Assembly (NCBI GenBank): GCA_019775845.1
Contig: JADQAV010000045.1
Location: 62,001-126,000 of the forward strand
Reading direction: 5' to 3'
Source: Myrmaecium sp. VS I D KN 1
Lineage: Eukaryota; Ascomycota; Dothideomycetes; Valsariales; Valsariaceae
DNA length: 64,000 nucleotides
Position 1 is the stretch's first letter; each line of letters opens with the position of its first letter. The translations under genes and the position numbers were made by a program. Under the pieces are notes generated by a model. That model made no database searches, was not told the origin of the DNA, and saw only the letters and a program-made list of their open reading frames with translations. Of the stretch, positions 20,386 to 32,346 are shown in pieces.

Positions 20386-23300
20386 ATGTTCTCACCGGAG
20401 GCAAGCCTCGCCAGCGTTCACGCGAACTCGTCGCACAATCCTCGCCGTCGCCAGCGCACCTCGGATGCGGACAGCCTCAACCACCAGCAGCCCCAGAAGA
20501 AGCGGAGTAAGCTCTCGGAGGAGACCTTTATTGCACCGGCAACCGGGAAGCTGAACGGCAATGGACATTTAGGCAGCTTGAATGGCCATGCTAAGCCGCG
20601 ACAGAGCTCGCTGCGCACTTCAGACATACCGGTTCGGGACAAGAAGAGGACCGGCAATGGGCAACGAGGGCTAAAGAATGACGGGCAGGTTGTGTTGGTA
20701 TGCTTGCGCGCCTTATAGAGATGTCGTTCGTCATGGCTAATTGTGTTTGATAGACCAAGAACCCCAACTTCAGCATCCAGATGTTGCCCGGCTATCCTGC
20801 TCAATTGCGCCAGAATCCCAACGGTAAGCATTCTCCGCGACAACGACGTTACGTGCCAGGAGCTAACATGATACAGAGCCATACAGAGCCTCTGTTCTAC
20901 CATCTACGCCATATGCGCTGACCTTGACACACGACACCGCGCTCGTCTGGGACTACACAACCTTCAGTCAAACTCCAACGCCTTACACGCTCAAGTTACC
21001 GAATCCGTCGAAAAAGAATGAACCCTTGCCTGTAGGCGCTATTGTCAGGAGCGGATCCTCCACCGAGATTGGACTGGTCGTGATATCGCCCATTAGCGGG
21101 AAGATCACCTTTTGGGACAATGTCGATAGCGCGGAGACCTTCACTCTATTCCAGCAGAAGCGTCACAGCGTGGAGGGGATTGTGACAGGCCAGTTCTCAA
21201 ACGAAGTCGTCACGGACATTATCGACGCCGAACACGCCGGTTTCGTCCTTACTTTTAACACGGGTCGGTTGGCGCAGTTGACGCTGAGGGATACCCAAGG
21301 GCGCCCGAGCATCAGCGCGCAGTTCATCAAGAATGCGACCAATGGCGGCGGATTGTTTGGCGGACTGAAGAGCGTTCTCTCGGGACAATCGCTGAAACGC
21401 GCTGTCGCAGCCGTCAAGACTCGTCAATCGCCGTCGAAAGGGCATATGGAGGTGGTGACCGTGACCAAAGCTGGCGTCTTCCAATGTTGGGACCTCAGCT
21501 GGGCCGGCCAGCATGTTTTCAAAGGGGAATTGGATACGTACGCTGAGGTTCACGAGGCTCTGCACAGAGCTACCCCCGCGGAGCTACGAAGCCAGGCAGA
21601 CGAGATCACATTCCTTGACTTCTCCATACTCTCACAACCGAAGAAGAGCAGCATGGATCTAGTGCGCTCGGCACCGACGTCGCCGCTTAATGTCCTCGCG
21701 GTGGTGCTTCTTAGTGGCGCCTCTGGGTCGAGCTTTGCTCTGGTTGAGATCAACCTGAGCGATACTATGGAGGTTTCGCATGTCATTTACCTACACTCCT
21801 ACGACAAGCCCACGGAACTGAAGGACCCGTACGTTCAGTTATTGGTTCCTGCGCCTGCTCATACCGCTCTCGTGCTGTTCAAGGAGGCCATTGTGGTGGC
21901 GTCTTTGGATAAGCCTACGATGAGTCCCGATGACCAGCTTCGGGGCCCATTACCTTCCTTCCAAGACACGGTATATATGCGCAAGGGCAAGAGTGTACGC
22001 TTTGTTGGCTATGCACTCGAGACCGCCGACAGGAAAGACGGCTCTTCGTCATGCGCTGTCTTTGTTCAAGGTCACGGTGTCATCCGCGTCACTGCCTTTG
22101 CTCCAAGCGAGGAAGAAGACCTGGAGAGACTTGGTATCACTGCAAAGACCAGGATGGAACAGGCCGTCTTCTTCAGCCACGTCCCAGAGAACATCATCGA
22201 CTTCACCGCCAATACTCTCAAGCAGTACTCACCCGATGAGATCGCCGCTGCGGCCCAGATTCTCAGTAGTGAGATCCTCGGCAGCAAATCGACCTATCTA
22301 CCACCGCTTCTTCATTCCATGGAATCGCACCTCTCAGCTCGCTCCAAGGCACTGCGAGCTTTGAACCACTACCTCCGGAGCAACTGCCCCACCCTGGACC
22401 GCGTCTCTCGTTGGAAACTCCTCTGGGACGCAGAGAAGCTCGCGGGTGCTCGGGCGATGTGGAAGACGTATGATGAGCGCCTCGGGCAGGACCATATCAA
22501 ACAACGACCCCTGCTTGCCGAGATCATGGAGCTCATCGCGGACCGCTACAAGACTCCTCTTCGCACGGATATCGGCGAGCTCGACCACGTACGGCAGTGG
22601 TTCTTCCGGGACGTCGCAAAGATCGAAATGATCATCCCCTGGACCCATCATGCCATCAGCGAACTGTACAAGGACGGCATGAAGGATCGTCTTTCGCTCA
22701 TCCAGCTGATTAGTGAGGCGGACGATATCACGTTAGCTACCATGGAGACTGCGTTCGAGTTCCGTCAGGAGAACCTGGAGTTCTATGGGCTTGGTAGCGA
22801 GGATGTGCAGTTTGGCGTGCTCAAATCAGGTTACCGCGGGCTGCCCGAGTTCTGGACGTCCATCTACAACATGCTTAGCTCCTCGCGGTTGCTGATTGAC
22901 CTTGCACGCGAATTGGCGACCCAGGCGTTTGAGACGACGGCGAGCGAGTCCAATACGACGGCGGCATATGCCCGGAAGGTTGCGATGGATGCTCCCCGTT
23001 TAGTGTTTGTCTGCTGCTTGGTGCATATCGAACGGTACCGTGAGAAGTTGGAGGATGAAAACGAGGCGCAGCGAGTGAACGGGCAGGTCATCAAGACGGA
23101 GTTCGAGACGAAGATTCGCCATGGTCTGCTCACCCGCTTGTCCCTGGTCGGGCAGAGCAAGGAAGGCATGGAGATTGCGGAGAAGCTGCACGACATGCGC
23201 TCACTGGCCGAGCTGGTGCTGGACGAGATCTCCTACTTTGTCACCGAGCTCGAGGCTGCTGAGACGGAGGAGCAGGCGAAAAAGTGCCAGGAGACGCTGG

Positions 23301-24583
23301 ACGCGATGAACGCGCGGGTCCAGAGTTATTTCAAGCGGTTCGGCGATGAGTGGGCGGAGGAGCTGTACAGCACGCATATTGCATCGGATAATTTGGCCGC
23401 GCTGTTCAAGGAGCAGCTCAACACGCAGGACTCGTTGACCAGGTTTTTGCGGGCAGACAAGAGCCGGGCGAAGCTGGCATGGATCAACGATGTCACCGGC
23501 GAGAAGGACTTCCAGGCTGCGAGCAAGGCGTTGAAGGTAGCGGGTACAGAGCAAGAGGAGAACGTGTGGTGCAAGAAGGTGGAGCTGTCGCTGGCGAAGC
23601 TGGCGCAGATGGCGGCGGATGGGCAAGCGACGGTCGAGCCGAAGGTGGAGCGGGAGCTGGAGCTGGTGGGGATCCAGGAGGAGTTGTACACGCATTTCGA
23701 GCCGTTCATCTCGACCGCGACGGACGGGGAGGCGAAGATCATGCTGCTCATGGATACGTTCGCAGGCCATTTGCAGGGACAGCCAGCGTTCGGGCAGCTA
23801 CTGAAGCGGGGCTTCGAGGAGCTGTGCGCGCATCGGGCCATGGATCCGCAGATGCTGATCGACGTGCTCACGCTGATGGACCACGCGGCCACGCCTGTCG
23901 AGCTGGAGTACAGTGAGCTGCTTGGCAAGGAGTTCCATCTCGCGCTGCAGGTGTTGCAGGCGGAGTGGGATGACATGGCCCCGACAACGCGGGACTACCT
24001 CCTCCGGCTCGTGTGGAAGCGGGCGTTCATCGCGGATGATTGGGAGCGGGTGAACGCAAGCACGAGCTCACAGGCGGAGAGCGTGATGCTGGAGCAGGTG
24101 CGGCAGACGGTGCTGTTTCGAACGCTTTACGAGGGCGCCAAGGCTACGAGTATGTTCTCTTCTTTTTTTCCTTCTTCTTCCCCCTGTTTCTCCGCTTTCA
24201 GGTGGCTGTATGCTGAGCAAGGCGCAGACAACTATCAACTCCCCACGCCGGTCGCCCCGCTGCATCCCGTCGAGGTGCTGGGCGCTGGTTGCGACGCAAA
24301 GGATCTGGCGACACGCTTCCCGCTCGAGGATCTGCGGGAGCCCATCATCCGCGACAACGAGGCGGATGAGAGAGCGCTGGATCTGGCGATCAAGGAGCAT
24401 CGTTTGAGCCACTGGTTCCAGGTGGCGAAGCACGAGGCGGCGTCCCTGCTGAAGGAGGAGCGCGAGGAGGCGGCCCGGGAGGCTCTGGAGGTCGAAGGCG
24501 TGGAGGGTGACGATGCGGCCGCCGTCGTTGTCAATGGCGTGGAGGGCTTCGAGACGGTGGATGGGGATGTTGAGATGGAATAG
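20386..24583 (+). CDS. NUP133: Nuclear pore complex subunit Nup133
   Basis: Exons 20386-20697, 20754-20823 and from 20877 onward. A further intron at 24150-24221 (donor GTATGT, acceptor GCAAG) would give 1,338 residues; reading through gives 1,362. The N terminus is basic and disordered (NPRRRQRTSDADS). A beta-propeller region follows (about 105-520; e.g. LTLTHDTALVWDYTTFSQ, LVVISPISGKITFWDNVDS). The C-terminal two-thirds is alpha-helical stacks (ALRALNHYLRSNCPTLDRVS, FWTSIYNMLSSSRLLIDLAR). These match the Nup133 N-terminal-like and non-repetitive nucleoporin C-terminal families. Nup133 is the distal arm of the Y-shaped (Nup84/Nup107) scaffold complex. The C terminus is strongly acidic. The second intron has the branch point GCTAAC. 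The last intron is uncertain. Confidence 0.88.
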
Positions 24584-25232
24584 GAACAGGCTTTTTTTTT
24601 CCCTTGGTCTTTCTGGACGAGTCCGGTTTTCTTTTCCTTTCCTTCACTTTGCATCAGGACATTCCTCGTTTGTCTGCTGATCTCTTTCACGGTTTTTGGG
24701 GTGGAAGGGAAGGGAAAGGCTTCGCTGGGGAAAACCTGCGCTCAGTGCTGTACTATTTTTGTGTGTTCCTATCTTACTTGCCTTCCTGACGGACGGAGGC
24801 CTGCTAGCAAACGACTCCTTGGTTGGGGCATATGGCGTTGGTACCAATGGCATGACTTCATTATTTTCTTTTTTTTTTTTTTTTTTTTTTTTTTCTCTTT
24901 CCCTTCCTTACCGTCCGGTCCCGGTCTTCGAATCGGTAGCAGAGAGCACAAGGGGCGGGTGGGAAATGATCATGTAGTCACAAGTCAACCGTCTACTTTT
25001 GATTCTTTTTCCTTCCTAATCATACCGAAACAACATTCATCAATCCTCAGTCCAAGCGAGCATCACGCCCCTTAATCACCAGCTCCGGGTATTATTTTGC
25101 TCGTCTCATGTTCCACACCTTCCGCTTTTACCCCGACGCAAGAAGCAAAAGCAAACTCAATCACGACATTTTTATTTTTGGGGTCATATAGGTTCCCTCA
25201 AGCTCTGCGCTGACCGACCAGCGGCAGGGAAA
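24584..25232. other. Convergent intergenic region with a T26 tract
   Basis: This is 3' flanking DNA shared by NUP133 (plus) and ARG4 (minus). It is T/C-rich, with an uninterrupted run of about 26 T at 24869-24894 and other T-runs near 24591-24600. No gene is seen. Confidence 0.5.
24869..24894 (+). repeat. Poly-T tract (26 T)
   Basis: This is an uninterrupted T-run in the 3' flank of NUP133. It lies between convergent genes and has no coding context. Confidence 0.8.
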
Positions 25233-26722
25233 TCAAGAGGAAGAAGAAGGAGAAGGAGAGATGATCTCCTTCATAACGCGGATCTGCTCGCGGACGCTGG
25301 ACTCGCTGGTGCCGCCCTTGGCGCTGCGCATCTCGACGCTGCGGTGGTAGTCGAAGGTCTGCTGGATGTCCGGGGCGAAGCGGGCGTCGACGGCGCGGAG
25401 CTGGTCGTAGCTCAGCCGGTCCATGGGCACGCCCTCGCGCTCGGCCAGGGCGACGACCCGGCCGGAGATGTGGTGGGTCTCGCGGAAGGGGACGCCCTTG
25501 CGGACGAGGTAGTCGGCCAGGTCGGTGGCGAGCATGTCCGGGGTGAGGGCGGCGAGCATCCGGTCCGGCTGCACGGCGAGCGTGGAGAGCACGCCCGTCG
25601 CGATCTGGATGCTGTCCCCGACCGTCTTGACGTGGTCCAGCAGCGGCTCGACGCTCTCCTGGAGGTCCTTGTTGTATGTGGACGGGATGCCCTTGATGGT
25701 CATCATCAGGCCGGCCATGTGCCCGAACGCGCGGCCGCTCTTGCCGCGGAGCAGCTCGAGCGAGTCTGGGTTCTTCTTCTGGGGCATGAGGGAGGAGCCG
25801 GTGGAGTAGGCGTCCGCGAGCTTGACGAAGCCGAACTCGGCGCTGCTGTAGATGATGAGGTCCTCCGCCCAGCGGGACAGGTGCTGCATGAGCATGGAAC
25901 CCCACTGCATCGTCTCCACGACGAAGTCGCGGTCAGCGACGCCGGCCATGGAGTTGTAGATCAGCCCCTCGAAACCGAGCTCCGCGGCCATGGCGTCGCG
26001 ATCGATGCCAAAGGGATTGCCGGCCAACGCGCCGCAGCCCAGTGGGCTCCGGTTGATGCGCTTGGTGACCTCACGAAGCCTCTGCAAGTCGGTCGCAAAC
26101 GCCAGACCATAGCTCAGCATCCAATGGCTCCATCGGATGGGCTGCGCGCGCTGCAGATGCGTGTAGCCGGGCATCACGTGTTCGATCTCAGCCTCGGCGC
26201 GACTGCACGTCACCTTGAGCAGGTCGACCAGGTAGGCCTCAATCTGCTGGAGCTGCTTGCGCAACCACAGACGCATATCCGTAGCCACCTGTTCGTTGCG
26301 GCTGCGACCTGTGTGCAGCTTACCGGCGATGTCCTTGCCGATGATCTCGCCCAGCCGGCGCTCGTTGGCGGTGTGAATGTCCTCATCGACGCCGGGCTTG
26401 ATGACGAACTTGTTCTCGGCCCACTCCTTCTCGACCTCCTTCAGCCCCCGCTCAATGGCTGCGAACTCCTCCTCCGTCAGGATGCCGCCGTTTTTGTTCG
26501 CGCGAGCCCACGCGATCGAGCCGGCGATGTCTTCAGCGTAGAATGTGCGGTCGTAGTAGATGGACTCATTGTAGGCCACCATGAGGGGATCGAGGCCGCC
26601 TGGAGGGTCGTTGGTCAGACAAATTGGTTGGGATACGCGAGAGAGGGCGTGGTGGTACCTGTGAAGCGGCCGCCCCAGAGCATGTTCTCGCCCGGGGCAG
26701 CTGGTTTCGCGTTGGAAGCCAT
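25233..26722 (-). CDS. ARG4: Argininosuccinate lyase
   Basis: Minus-strand exons 26722-26659 and 26599-25233 give 476 residues, the normal size. The N terminus reads [20 protein letters not shown] after splicing. Family motifs include [67 protein letters not shown] and the fumarase/lyase signature [12 protein letters not shown] (about 290-300). The enzyme splits argininosuccinate into arginine and fumarate, the last step of arginine synthesis. The single 59-nt intron interrupts the Gly codon in RFTGG. The C-terminal SPSPSSSS replaces the usual few charged residues and is a small oddity. The gene is divergent from VFA1; a GAGTCAT (reverse ATGACTC) lies about 160 bp upstream of the start. Confidence 0.96.
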
Positions 26723-27181
26723 TGACAGGCGAAGTGAGGTTTCAATGGGCGATTGGGGGTTTCTGAAGCTGGGCGGAAGAGGAGTGAGTCGGAGGAAGAG
26801 TGAGAAGTGAAGTGGAAGGGAGGAAAAGAGGAGGAGCGTCGGATTTTGTTTGTGACTTCGGCGGACCAACCGCAGGGCGGGGAGTCATACCGATGACCTC
26901 TTATCTTTCGTCGCCTGGGGCCGCGATGTCGGGGAAGCACGGAGGTGGGAGCTCGGACTCACAGCCTCAGGCCTCCCATTAGCTGTCTGCCCCGCAGTCC
27001 CACCCCGCTCCGCCTGGCCGCTGTCTCCGCCAACTCTCACTCTCATGCCCTCACTCTCACACTCTCTCTTTCTCCATACTCACAGGATTATGTTCATCGA
27101 CCCAACACTGGTCCATCTGCAGTCCAGGGCGCATAAATAATAAAGAGAGACGAGGCACCCTAGAGGATCCACGAAACGACC
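26723..27181. promoter_or_regulatory. Divergent promoter of ARG4 and VFA1
   Basis: This is 459 bp between two divergent starts. GAGTCAT at 26882-26888 is a core for Gcn4/CpcA-type cross-pathway control on the ARG4 strand. A CT-rich stretch with repeated CTCACTCTCACT elements at about 27030-27080 lies near the VFA1 side. Confidence 0.4.
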
Positions 27182-28037
27182 ATGGCCCAGCCATTACAAA
27201 ACACCTGGCACCACCGCCGCGTAGCGGAGGCCTCGGCAAAGCCATGCTGGATCTGTTACAAACCGACGGCAAGTGTGCTCATCACGCCGGATAGCAAAGT
27301 ATAGATCAACCATTCTCCCGGCCGTAGCGGGTTGTGTCCGGCACCGCGCTCATGCAATGGTAGGACCACTTCTACATCTGCCCGGGACACCTGAAAGACC
27401 GCCAGTTCTGCATCCCGGATGCCGACGAGGTTGCAGCGGTGGCTGAGAAGACGCGCAAAGCTGAGCTGGAGAAGGAGGTGGAGAAGGTGAAGCGGGAGTA
27501 CGAGGAGCGGCAGAAGAAGAAGAAGGAGGCGAGGAAGGCGAAGGAGGAGGAGGAGAAGAAGAAGGGAGAGGGGAAGGATGACGGCGCAAGCAAAGAAGAG
27601 AAGGAGAAAAATGCGGAGGAGGACAAGAAGGATGAGAAGGAGCGAGATGAGAAGGTGGGTCGCTGTCTGGCCCTCCCAAAGCACTCCGGCACGATCTTCG
27701 ATCTCCGGGTGTAATGCTGTAACATGCACTGATGTTGCTGGTGCTGTTGCACACTTGCCATGATCATCGCCCGCTAACGAGGGAGGCAGATCAAAGCACT
27801 CACACACGCGGACCAAGCACCGGCCCGGACAGAAGACGAAGGCCCGAGGATCTTCACTCTCCAGAAGCACGTCTGCCCCTCACCGCGCCGTCGGAACAGT
27901 GGACCGCTAACTCTGTCCCCAGGAGCTTCTATCAGATGCGTCTCGACCGGATAAGGAACGCTGAGATTGCCCGGCGCAACCGCGAGCGGCTCAAGAACCC
28001 TACGCTCTTCCCCTCCGTCCCGACCGGCGATCCATGA
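27182..28037 (+). CDS. VFA1: Vps4-associated protein 1 (Vfa1)
   Basis: Exons 27182-27298, 27364-27654, 27790-27866 and 27923-28037 give 199 residues. The N-terminal zinc-finger-like part reads HHRRVAEASAKPCWICYKPT then DHFYICPGHLKDRQFC, giving two CxxC-type cysteine pairs. A long Lys/Glu coiled coil follows (about 70-135). The conserved C-terminal motif is FYQMRLDRIRNAEIARRNRE with NPTLFPSVPTGDP. In yeast, Vfa1 binds the ESCRT disassembly ATPase Vps4 at endosomes. The third intron (27867-27922) fits the protein only with a GC-AG donor (AA|GCACGT, branch GCTAAC), yielding LQKSFYQMR; the nearby GT donor gives the wrong frame. The gene is convergent with the distant C2H2 gene. Confidence 0.86.
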
Positions 28038-30206
28038 CGTGGTCCTCACGCTCGTCGTCGTTGCGTCCAAGCGGTCCAGCGACTGGTGCCGGGTTTGCCT
28101 GGCTATCTCACCAGGTCGATGTGCATAAGGCGTGGCCTCTCAGCAGCTAGTTGGAATCACCAGGCCCTCACTCCCATCAGTCCCAACGGACCCCACCGAC
28201 GGACGAAGGACGGATGCAGTCGGCCCGAGCCAAGAAGGACGGAACCGAGCTTGTCTTCGGAGAGGAAGGGAGGGGGAGGGAGATCGTTAGGAAAGAACAG
28301 AGAGTGCGTCGGTGGGGTGTGTCCGCCGGAAAAGTCAGCATCCGCGGAGGGGGAATGCTCGGGGGGACGCACTGCACCACATGGCACCCGCACTGCCCGC
28401 ATTGCCCGCACTGCCCGCACCGGCGTGACACTGCTGGAACTGCAGTCAGCATTTAGGCCCTCCTTTTCCTCTTCCTCCCATGCCCGCACGCACCCTCTCA
28501 CCGCTTTCCGATCTGTCCAATCCCGATGGGAGCTGCTGTTCATACCAGACTATTAGTATGTACCTATGTCGGATGAGGAGTACATTACATACGATCATCA
28601 AGTCACTACATCCCTCTTTACCCAAGCCGTACATACATACCATACCGTACTGTACCCTGATACGCGGTCAAGTCAATAGGCAACTTGAACGCCTACAATC
28701 CGACCCGATCTTTTCCATCCTTCCTTCCTTCCTGCCTCGCACATCCACAGTAGGCAGGTACATACTGTAGGTGCCTAAGGTAGGAAAAGGTCACCCCTCC
28801 CTCCCAGCCTCGCCAAGCCATCGTACCTTCCACCTCCCACGCCGCAATGCAGTGCGACATGCACGCCCTACCCTCCTAGTAGTAGCCCTATCCCCAGCCC
28901 TGTCCCCAGCCCTAGCCCTGCACCCAGCCCTGTCCCACATTCCGAAGCCGAAACCGCAAAGCCGCAAAGCCACAAAGCCGCGAAGCGTTGAAGGCAAGGA
29001 ACCCCCCCCCCCCCCTCTCCCCCCACATCCCCGGAAGAAAAAAGGAATGACCTACAGCCACCCTTGCTCGGCCGAGGACAGGCCGACTGCGATATGGACG
29101 GGGGGGTGGGGGGAACGGGACGGGACTTACCGGTTGGTCTTCGGTCCGGCTGTGTGTGTGTGTGTGTGTGTCTTTTATTGGAGGCGGGTTGGAGGCGGTT
29201 TTGTTTCTTGCGTCAGCTTCTGCCTTGGTGGGGGAGAGGGGATGGGGAGGGAGGTCTTTTTGGGTTGTTTCTGGGGGGAGACGTAGAGCGGGGGGGAAGG
29301 TCATATACCGGAACTAACCGAGGGGAGGAAGAGGAAGAAACAAATTCGATCGACAGAGAGATGGATAGATGAATAGATACATAGGAATAGTAGCAACGAT
29401 GCACATATACGCCCTTCGCCAAAAAGGTGTCGGTCTGCAAAGTATATACAGTTCGATACCGACGCTGATGGGAGCGTTGGGGGCGTATAAGCCGCAATAC
29501 CCCATGTTCCTCTCCCGTCCCTTCCTTCCTTTCTTTGTTCTCTTAAACAAAGCGTACGAGAGACAGGTTTCACAGGCAGACAAGTTGTGGAAGAAGTAGA
29601 GACGACGGAAGACGATGACGATGTAAGGTTGGATCAACAAGCTTTTCGCTAGAGCTAGCATCAGGAAGATCTGGAAAGATAAGAAAGAGCAGTATAAGAA
29701 AAGGAAAAAAGAACAAAATGGATAAAAAAGAGTAGGTGATGAAGATGAAAGGCGAAGGAAACAGAGCCGACTTTGATGAAATGGGGGAGTATGTAGAAGT
29801 AACAAGTAACCAATAGTAGGAAATAGTAGGTGGTAGAAGAAGAGAAATATAACACCCCCAAGAACAGAGAAGAAAAAGAAAAGAAAAGAGGAAAAGGGCT
29901 ATATAAGAAAGAAAAAAAAGAAACCACAATCCCTCCTTTCCCAAATGCGCAAAAAAGAAAGCCAAAGGGCAACCGAAAACTCAACCACGTATGGAAGGCA
30001 AGAGAAAGGGAAGTGCAAGGCAAGGCAAAGGAGGGCCATGGGATCGCTTGCTTGATGGTGGGAAACCCTCCCAGAAAGGAAAAGAAGATGAAGAAAGAAG
30101 AAAAAGATGCCTCAACCCCAAATTGCTTTTTACGCTCGAAAAGGAAGAGAAGAAGAAAGAAAAGGCTTCAACATCGCCCAAACCAACGAACCTGAATTCC
30201 ACCAAT
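28038..30206. other. Long convergent intergenic region with skewed repeats
   Basis: Convergent genes here are usually separated by a few hundred bp, but this gap is 2.2 kb. It holds CTGCCCGCA-type repeats (28395-28422), CCAGCCCTG-type repeats (28893-28935), GCAAAGCC-type repeats (28953-28988), a poly-C run (about 29002-29016), a G-run cluster (29100-29127), a TG repeat (29152-29171) and an A/G-rich stretch (29560-30170) that is probably the 3' UTR of the C2H2 gene. Reading frames here are low-complexity. Confidence 0.5.
29099..29127 (+). repeat. G-run cluster with quadruplex potential
   Basis: Within about 29 bases the plus strand has runs of 7, 6, 3 and 3 G separated by one to three other bases, fitting the general four-tract G-quadruplex pattern. 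It lies just after a poly-C run at 29002-29016, so strand composition flips within 100 bp. Folding is inferred. Confidence 0.4.
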
Positions 30207-32346
30207 TCACAACTCATTCCGCGTCTCCTCGATGACATGCTGCTTGTTCACTCCCCCCGGAACGAGCCCGCCCCCGACGCTGACGGACGGCACCCGCTCC
30301 TTCGACGACGGCGGCGCCGGCGCCGGCTCGTCCTTCATGCACGCGTTCTCCAGCATGTTCGTCCACTTGCCGCTCGTGCCCGCGTGGCTGTGCTTCAGGT
30401 GCTGCCGGAAGTGGTCCGCCCGGAAGAACTTCTTGGCCTGGTTGCACTCGCCGAACTTGTGGACGTGGTTCAGGTGGTCGGCCCGCGCGTGCCAGTTGGG
30501 CGGGTTCGGGAACTCCTCGCCGCAGTACCCGCACACGTCCGCCGCCGTCGGGTGCACGGTCGAGCGGTGGAAGGCGGCGTGCGGCCCGGACAGCGCGGCG
30601 CAGGACCACGAGTGCCGGCGCAGGTGGAGCGAGTTCTGGTGCCGCTCCGCTTCGTTCTTGTTCTTGAAGCGGTTCGGGCAGTACTGGCACGTATACTGCT
30701 TCTCCAGCTCATGGTTGCTGGTGCGTGCCACGTCAGTAATCCGAACGCCATGCCTGTGATGAGCCCTCACTTACCGCAACTCTTCCTCGGTCTCGAACTT
30801 CTTCGGTTTCTTCGGGCAGCACTCGCAGATGAACATGCTTTGCATCCGAGAGACGCTGTTCTGCCTGGAGTGTGACAGACTCTCCGCCGACATCTTCCGG
30901 GTTTGGGATGACTCCGGCTGCGTCCTACCGGAAATGGACGACAGCCGCGGGCTGGGATTGAGCGAACGTCCTGTTGAGTAAGGGGATGTGGGCCCGAAGT
31001 CAGGCTCCAACCCACCCGGAGACAATCCGCCGGGGGATACCCGCTGTTCGGAGTAACTTGTAGCGCTGCTAGCGATGGATTGCACCGAAAGTCCGTAGGA
31101 GGATGCGTAGGAGCCGGTGCGTTGGCTGAGGGACGAATGGGTCGAGGATACAGATCCGTGGCTTGGATGGAATCGAGACACGGGAGAACTCCGGTTGCCT
31201 AGCATTTGCTGCGAGCGACGGTGGTATAGATCGTTGGAACCACCTGTCGCACGCTCCTCTCTCGTCGCTTCAGTTGGCGGCGATGATGCGCGTCGTTTGC
31301 TCCCCGCCTTCGCGTTTGTCTGATAGTCTTCCGAAATAGACGGGCTGCGATCGTTGATGTTGAGCTCGCGCATGCCATTTTCTTCCGCGAGCTCCGGGTC
31401 CAGAAGTAATCCCGGGTCGTAGCATCCGATTTGGTCAAACCCGCCGGGTGTTGAAATACTCCCGAGGCGCCTTGAGTGAACTGTATCGGCTGACGAGGGC
31501 TCATGAAGAGGGCTCCGAAATCCGGATTGCCCTGGAGAAACGGCGCCTGACTGGGGCCATCGAGAAACAACCGGGGATTCCAGCGAACTGTGACGCCGTT
31601 CGGGCATGGATAGCGGCTTCAATTTTCCATTCAACTTGTTGAATGAACTGAGTGTATTGGGAGACGCATCTGAGGCGCTCGTGGATAATAAATTGGGCAC
31701 AGAGGAGCGATTGGGTGTGTTCGGACCGCCAATTTTTGAAAGAAGCTGTTTATCGTAAGCTTGTGAGGAGTTTTCCAGCGACCTTTGCCCCAGTTGACGT
31801 TCACTTTGCAATCTGTGATCACCGTTAGCGAAATCTGCCACTCTACAGGCGTGAGCCCCGGCGATGGCTGCAAACAAACCTGAAATTCGCGAGGGACGGC
31901 CTTCGTGAGCCATCGCGATCTTCATCGCTGTGATCCAAACCGTCCATGATCATATCCGCATCGGGCCGAACCGTAGAGATGGAGCTGGCTCTCCGTGCGG
32001 CCTCGAAGTCCGGTGGTACGCCCACGTCCGACAATCTATCCTGCTCGGTTCGCGTGTAGCCACCGAACAGACTTGACCCGGGTTTTACGGAGCCAAAAGA
32101 GGTACGTCCAAAGCCAGGCGCATCCGGGCTATTGCCCCATTGCCACCCTGTATCGTGACCCTCGTTCAGTTCGCTGATGTGACGCGGAGGCGGAAGAGGG
32201 GGAGGGGGTGAGTCGCGGGCGTTCGGTATCGCCATGGGGGCGGCGGGAGAGATGTGTGAAGAGCGGCGCGGTAGGGGATGGCGATCGTGTGAACCCGAGT
32301 CATATATCCGTATCGATGGCGTCGAGGATGTGTGGGCCATGTCCAT
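30207..32346 (-). CDS. C2H2-type zinc-finger protein, probable transcription factor
   Basis: Minus-strand exons 32346-31880, 31812-30775 and 30717-30207 give 671 residues. The first ~470 residues are disordered, rich in Ser, Pro and Arg, with short acidic patches such as DADMIMDGLDHSDEDRD. The C-terminal quarter carries Cys/His fingers: FICECCPKKPKKF, YTCQYCPNRFKNKNEAERHQ with a following HLRRH, DVCGYCGEEFPNPPNWHARA with HVHKFGEC, and RADHFRQHLKHSH. Some fingers depart from canonical spacing. DNA binding and nuclear location are inferred; targets are unknown. The introns have donors GTTTGT and GTAAGT, and the first has branch CGCTAAC. The start MDMAHTSS is preferred; an upstream in-frame ATG at 32409 would add 21 residues. 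A 5-kb upstream region separates it from YVH1. Confidence 0.72.

Noticed and set aside
25344-26810. 488-codon plus-strand frame opposite ARG4
   Set aside because: Antisense shadow caused by third-position GC bias; the minus strand encodes argininosuccinate lyase with all signatures.
28771-29286. 171-codon frame between VFA1 and the C2H2 gene
   Set aside because: Made of Pro/Ala/Ser runs and a Val-Cys repeat from the TG microsatellite; no sign of coding.
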